64,000 nucleotides of DNA, from positions 62,001 to 126,000 of the forward strand of contig NZ_JARESG010000001.1 in NCBI RefSeq assembly GCF_029076445.1. Reading direction: 5' to 3'. Shown in pieces: positions 60,979 through 64,000 of this stretch. This stretch comes from Pseudarthrobacter naphthalenicus. Its GTDB lineage: Bacteria; Actinomycetota; Actinomycetes; Actinomycetales; Micrococcaceae. Numbering within the stretch: position 1 is the first letter of the stretch; every line of letters starts with the position of its first letter. The notes under the pieces were generated by a model that saw only the letters and a list, made by a program, of their open reading frames with translations, made no database searches and was not told the DNA's origin. Made by a program: the position numbers and the translations under genes.

Positions 60979-62544
60979 TCAGTTTCCTTCCTGAATCGTG
61001 ATGTTGCTGAAGGTGCCGTCAATCTGAACGATCAGGCTGGCTCCGCCTTTATCGGTGTTGTACTTGCTTTCGCGGGCGGTGACGCCGCTGTGGCTCTGGG
61101 TGCCTTCGTGGACGTTGCCCATGGTCATATCGGCCCGGACCGTTACGGGGACGTTGGCCGGGATGACCACGGTGACGTTGCTGGCTGTGACGTCAAGGGG
61201 AACCACGACGTCGGAAGGCAGGGGCGCGGTGACGTTCAGGTCGGTGAGGTCAAGGGTGCCGCGCCCTGCGGTGACGTTGTAGCCGTCCTTGGCCTGTTCG
61301 ATGCTGACCGGTGTCCAGCTGACGTCGGTGAAGCGGACCCGGTCGCCATTGCCCACCACGTTGTAGACGCCCCCGGTGATCAGGGCAATCACCGCGAAGA
61401 GGCTGAGGATGCCGGCCGTCCTTCCGCGGAGGCCCGCGATGAGGATGCCCAGGCCCACCACGGCGGCGCCGCTGGCCCAGACGACGGCGTTGGCGGAGGG
61501 GCCCAGGTCAATCACGTTGACAGCATCCAGGGCTTTCAGGCCGCCACCCACCAGGAGCGCTGCTCCGGCGGTAACCGCCACGGCGGGGGCGCCGGGGCCG
61601 GAGGGACGCGGGCGGGGAGCCCGGGCAGGGCCCTGCGGCTGGTAGCCGCCGTAGCCGCCGCCCCCGTAGCTGCCGCCGTCGTAATTGCTGCCGCCGTAGC
61701 TGCCGGCGCCGTACGTGTCGCCGCCTGGGAACGTGGCACCCGTGGCTGGTGTGGTCCCCCCGGTCGAGGTGGGGGTGTACGGCGCATTTGCTGCCGAGCC
61801 CGTATCTGTCCCGGCATAGGAAGACGTGTAGGGGCTCGCGGGGTACTGCGGGGAGTATGGGCCTGCGTAGGCAGCATCGCCGCCGGCCGACCGGGGTGTG
61901 GCATTCATGGGAGCTCCGTTCCGGGCCTTGTTCCTTTGGGTCAGGTAGTAGATGAGGTAGATGGCGCCGCCCACCCAGAAAACGGTCCAGAGGAATCCGC
62001 CGAAGCCGTTATGGCTCCAGCCCCAGAATCCGCCGCCGAGGCCGGTGAGTCCGAGCACCGTAGTGATCAGTGCGCCGGTCATGCCGCTGGACCAGCGGCC
62101 GGCGCCGGCTTCCTGGACGTGGATGCGGCCGTCGGGTTCGGGCAGGAGTGCCCAGGCCAGGCCGTAGAGCAGGACGCCGATTCCGGCGAAGACGGTCAGG
62201 ACGATGAAGATGCCGCGGACGATCAGCGGGTCGATGCCCATCCGGTGTGCGATGCCGCTCGCAACGCCGCCAATCCAGCGGTCGCGGCCGCGGTAGATGC
62301 CGTGGCTGCGGATCCAGGGGAAGAAGTCGGTTGGCTGGCCGGGTGCCTGCGGGCCGGCCTGCTGGGCTGCCGGGGGCGGCGGGAGGAGGGGCTCGGTGGG
62401 CTGGTCCTGTCCGCGGGGCGGGAGGGGCTCGGTGGGTTGGTCCTGTCCGCGGGGCGGGAGGGGCTCGGTGGGCTGGTTCTGTCCGCGGGGCGGAACAGGT
62501 TCGGCGGGTTGGTCGTCGTCGGGGGTGGGGGTCTGCGAGTTCAT
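60979..62544 (-). CDS. PspC and LiaF-like (toast-rack) envelope-stress protein
   Basis: 521 aa. N-terminal Pro-rich repeats (12-55), a PspC domain (about 70-135, RDRWIGGVASGIAHRMGIDPLIVRGIFIVLTV), further helices and a Tyr/Gly-rich linker, then the C-terminal toast-rack domain (about 395-521) of repeated beta strands (GTLDLTDLNVTAPLPSDVVVPLDVTASNVTVVIPANVPV) as in LiaF-type proteins. LiaF-like proteins restrain a paired histidine kinase; the kinase is encoded divergently 124 bp away. ATG 62544. Confidence 0.86.
   Translation of the reverse strand: MNSQTPTPDDDQPAEPVPPRGQNQPTEPLPPRGQDQPTEPLPPRGQDQPTEPLLPPPPAAQQAGPQAPGQPTDFFPWIRSHGIYRGRDRWIGGVASGIAHRMGIDPLIVRGIFIVLTVFAGIGVLLYGLAWALLPEPDGRIHVQEAGAGRWSSGMTGALITTVLGLTGLGGGFWGWSHNGFGGFLWTVFWVGGAIYLIYYLTQRNKARNGAPMNATPRSAGGDAAYAGPYSPQYPASPYTSSYAGTDTGSAANAPYTPTSTGGTTPATGATFPGGDTYGAGSYGGSNYDGGSYGGGGYGGYQPQGPARAPRPRPSGPGAPAVAVTAGAALLVGGGLKALDAVNVIDLGPSANAVVWASGAAVVGLGILIAGLRGRTAGILSLFAVIALITGGVYNVVGNGDRVRFTDVSWTPVSIEQAKDGYNVTAGRGTLDLTDLNVTAPLPSDVVVPLDVTASNVTVVIPANVPVTVRADMTMGNVHEGTQSHSGVTARESKYNTDKGGASLIVQIDGTFSNITIQEGN
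62404..62511 (-). repeat. 36-bp tandem repeats in the PspC gene
   Basis: Three in-frame units encode QPxEPxPPRGQ(N/D) (62476-62511, 62440-62475, 62404-62439), and a fourth partial unit follows. Copy changes would alter only linker length. Confidence 0.88.
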
Positions 62545-62668
62545 ACTTCGATCCTGCCGCGAGCGGCGGGCGGCCTCTATTGGGGACCACCCTGACTCGT
62601 CCCTGAGTCGCCCCCGGTTCCAGCCGCAACCGGGTCCGGGGGCCCCTGATCCGTGCTTGGATTGACTC

Positions 62669-64000
62669 ATGACCACCGCACTTACCCGCCCTCCGCTGGT
62701 CCGCAGCCCCGACCGCGTCATCGCGGGCGTCTGCGCCGGCCTGGCGGATCATCTGGGCTGGCCCGTGCGAAGCGTCAGGATCGGCATGGTCCTCGCCTCG
62801 CTCGCCGGCGGTGCGGGGCTGGCTTTCTACGCGTGGCTGTGGATCATGGTTCCCACCGCGGACGAAAACGCCCGGCGCAACGCCCGTCGCCCGGCGTCGC
62901 CCATTGCTCCCGCCGTGAGCCTCATGCCCCCGGCCGCGACGGCACCGCCGTTTACCGGCCGTGCGCCGTCTGCTCCGTTGTGGGGAACGCCCGACGCCGG
63001 TGCTTCCGCGGCGGGGGTGCCGTCCGGTCCGAACGCTGCCGGTGCTGTTCTCCCGTCCGCAGCCGCACAGCCCGGACCTGTTCCACTGCCGGGCCCGCTT
63101 CCGCCTGCCGACGGCCGCGCTGCCGGCAGCAATCCGCCGTGGTTCAGCACCCGCGGAGTGCGCTATGGCAAGGAGATCCTGCTGGGAGCCGGCCTGCTGC
63201 TCGTGGCCGGCATCATGATCGCCCAGCTTCTGGGCGTGGACGTGCCGCTGGGGACCCTTATTCCTGCGGCCGCCGTGCTCAGCGGTGCGGCCATCGCCTG
63301 GATGCAACTCGACGAAAACCGCCGGGCCGGTCTGGTGGACAAAACCAAGGCCGACCAGGCCGGAGGCTGGGGTCGCGTGGCCGCCGGCCTGGCGCTGGTG
63401 GTGGCCGGTGTGCTGGTCATGGTGTCCGGCTCCGGATCCTGGGAGCAGACCTGGGTGGCGCTGCTGGCATCGGTGGCCGTCCTGGGCGGCGTGGTGGTGG
63501 TGCTGTTGCCTTGGGCACTGAAATTCTGGCGGGACCTGGAAGCCGAGCGCTCGGGCCGGATCCGCGAAACAGAGCGTGCCGAGATCGCGGCCCACCTGCA
63601 CGACTCCGTCCTGCAGACCCTTGCCCTGATCCAGCGGCGTGCAGGTAATGAGCACGACGTAGTCCGTCTGGCCAGGGCCCAGGAGCGTGAACTGCGGGGC
63701 TGGCTGTTCCAAGACCCGGGCAAGGAAGCGGGCCAGCTTTCAGACCGGATCAAGGCCACTGCTGCCGAAGTGGAGGACCTCCTGGGCAACGCCGTGGAGG
63801 TGGTCAGCGTGGGGGACGCCGCCATGACAGAAGCCCATGAAGCACTCGTCCAGGCCAGCCGGGAGGCCATGCTGAACGCGTCCCGGCACGGCGGCGGAAC
63901 CGTCTCCGTCTACCTGGAAGTATCGGATGGCCGGGCCGACGTCTTCGTCAAGGACCGGGGCCCGGGCTTCGATCTCAGCGAGGTGCCCGAGGACCGCCTG
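62669..64000 (+). CDS. PspC-domain histidine kinase (3' end outside window)
   Basis: Open to the end of the window (444 codons). PspC domain at about 8-70 (VRSPDRVIAGVCAGLADHLGWPVRSVRIGM), a Pro/Ala-rich linker (70-155), four further helices (about 165-285), then a HisKA_3 phosphoacceptor HLHDSVLQTLALIQRR near 311 and the beginning of the ATPase domain with N-box EAMLNASRHGGG. This is a LiaS/NarL-type sensor kinase; its response regulator is expected just downstream. Divergent from the PspC/LiaF-like operon. Confidence 0.9.
   Translation, partial: MTTALTRPPLVRSPDRVIAGVCAGLADHLGWPVRSVRIGMVLASLAGGAGLAFYAWLWIMVPTADENARRNARRPASPIAPAVSLMPPAATAPPFTGRAPSAPLWGTPDAGASAAGVPSGPNAAGAVLPSAAAQPGPVPLPGPLPPADGRAAGSNPPWFSTRGVRYGKEILLGAGLLLVAGIMIAQLLGVDVPLGTLIPAAAVLSGAAIAWMQLDENRRAGLVDKTKADQAGGWGRVAAGLALVVAGVLVMVSGSGSWEQTWVALLASVAVLGGVVVVLLPWALKFWRDLEAERSGRIRETERAEIAAHLHDSVLQTLALIQRRAGNEHDVVRLARAQERELRGWLFQDPGKEAGQLSDRIKATAAEVEDLLGNAVEVVSVGDAAMTEAHEALVQASREAMLNASRHGGGTVSVYLEVSDGRADVFVKDRGPGFDLSEVPEDRL

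Noticed and set aside
60790..62595. 601-codon frame opposite the PspC/LiaF-like gene
   Set aside because: Gly/Ala/Asp-rich mirror frame without start site or domain.
1..64000. CRISPR arrays, insertion sequences, prophage or integrase genes
   Set aside because: No regularly spaced repeats of 25-40 bp, no transposase or integrase motifs, no att-like duplications at the tRNA genes.

Overview
The window is a stretch of ordinary, densely packed chromosome from a high-GC actinobacterium. A Micrococcaceae member of the Arthrobacter/Pseudarthrobacter type is the best guess. Supporting this are the very GC-rich codon use, a mycothiol synthase (mshD) next to a GlnR-type nitrogen regulator, a fused Nudix/histidine-phosphatase MutT1 beside polyphosphate kinase, paired MaoC hydratases in front of murB, and many leaderless-looking starts. 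No prophage, insertion sequence, integrase or CRISPR array is visible.

Layout. 1-2.4 kb: end of an ABC importer operon (two permeases and an ATPase), separated by a strong terminator from a furA-katA peroxide-response pair. 4.5-8.1 kb: MFS exporter, HtpX-like protease, YajQ, a small membrane protein and tRNA-Tyr. 8.3-13.6 kb: CBS-domain protein, a frameshifted LysM/sortase-like secreted protein, a hot-dog thioesterase, an ABC exporter pair, thioredoxin and a small monooxygenase. 13.7-19.5 kb: acyl-CoA synthetase, DNA glycosylase, VOC protein and the transsulfuration genes cbs and metB. 19.6-25.8 kb: HxlR regulator with MFS transporter, then an operon of YgiB-like protein, GspS-type ATP-grasp ligase and APC permease, then a MOSC protein. 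26-29.9 kb: large DEAD-box helicase with a structured leader, tRNA-Thr, tRNA-Met and a YidC paralogue. 30-38.3 kb: DHFR-fold and NAD(P)-binding proteins, a frameshifted Na+/H+ antiporter, a ROK regulator divergent from a GH13 alpha-glucosidase, an aldo-keto reductase, a CitE-like protein and a small membrane protein. 38.3-43.7 kb: ArsR-SulP operon, two MaoC hydratases, murB and an HTH_42 protein. 43.7-50.5 kb: a small membrane protein, asd, thyA-folA with a small membrane protein, and ppk-mutT1. 50.6-56.9 kb: mshD, a candidate standalone structured small RNA, glnR, membrane proteins, nitrobindin, an FMN reductase-like protein, YgfZ and an ankyrin protein. 56.9-64 kb: drug-type MFS transporter, acetyltransferase, pfkA, and an envelope-stress locus with three PspC-domain genes, one of them a histidine kinase cut by the window end.

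Genes that work together: furA with katA (peroxide defence); cbs with metB (homocysteine/cysteine exchange); ROK regulator with alpha-glucosidase (sugar use); thyA with folA (thymidylate/folate); ppk with mutT1 (polyphosphate and nucleotide clean-up); the PspC cluster with its divergent kinase (envelope stress).

The most unusual signals are: a candidate standalone structured small RNA at 51.63-51.80 kb; a -10 hexamer placed exactly 6 nt before the start codon in more than a dozen genes; long palindromes without a T-tract just after stop codons, two sharing a 28-bp sequence; a 7-bp tandem duplication that breaks the LysM/sortase-like gene; and the YgiB/GspS/APC operon.
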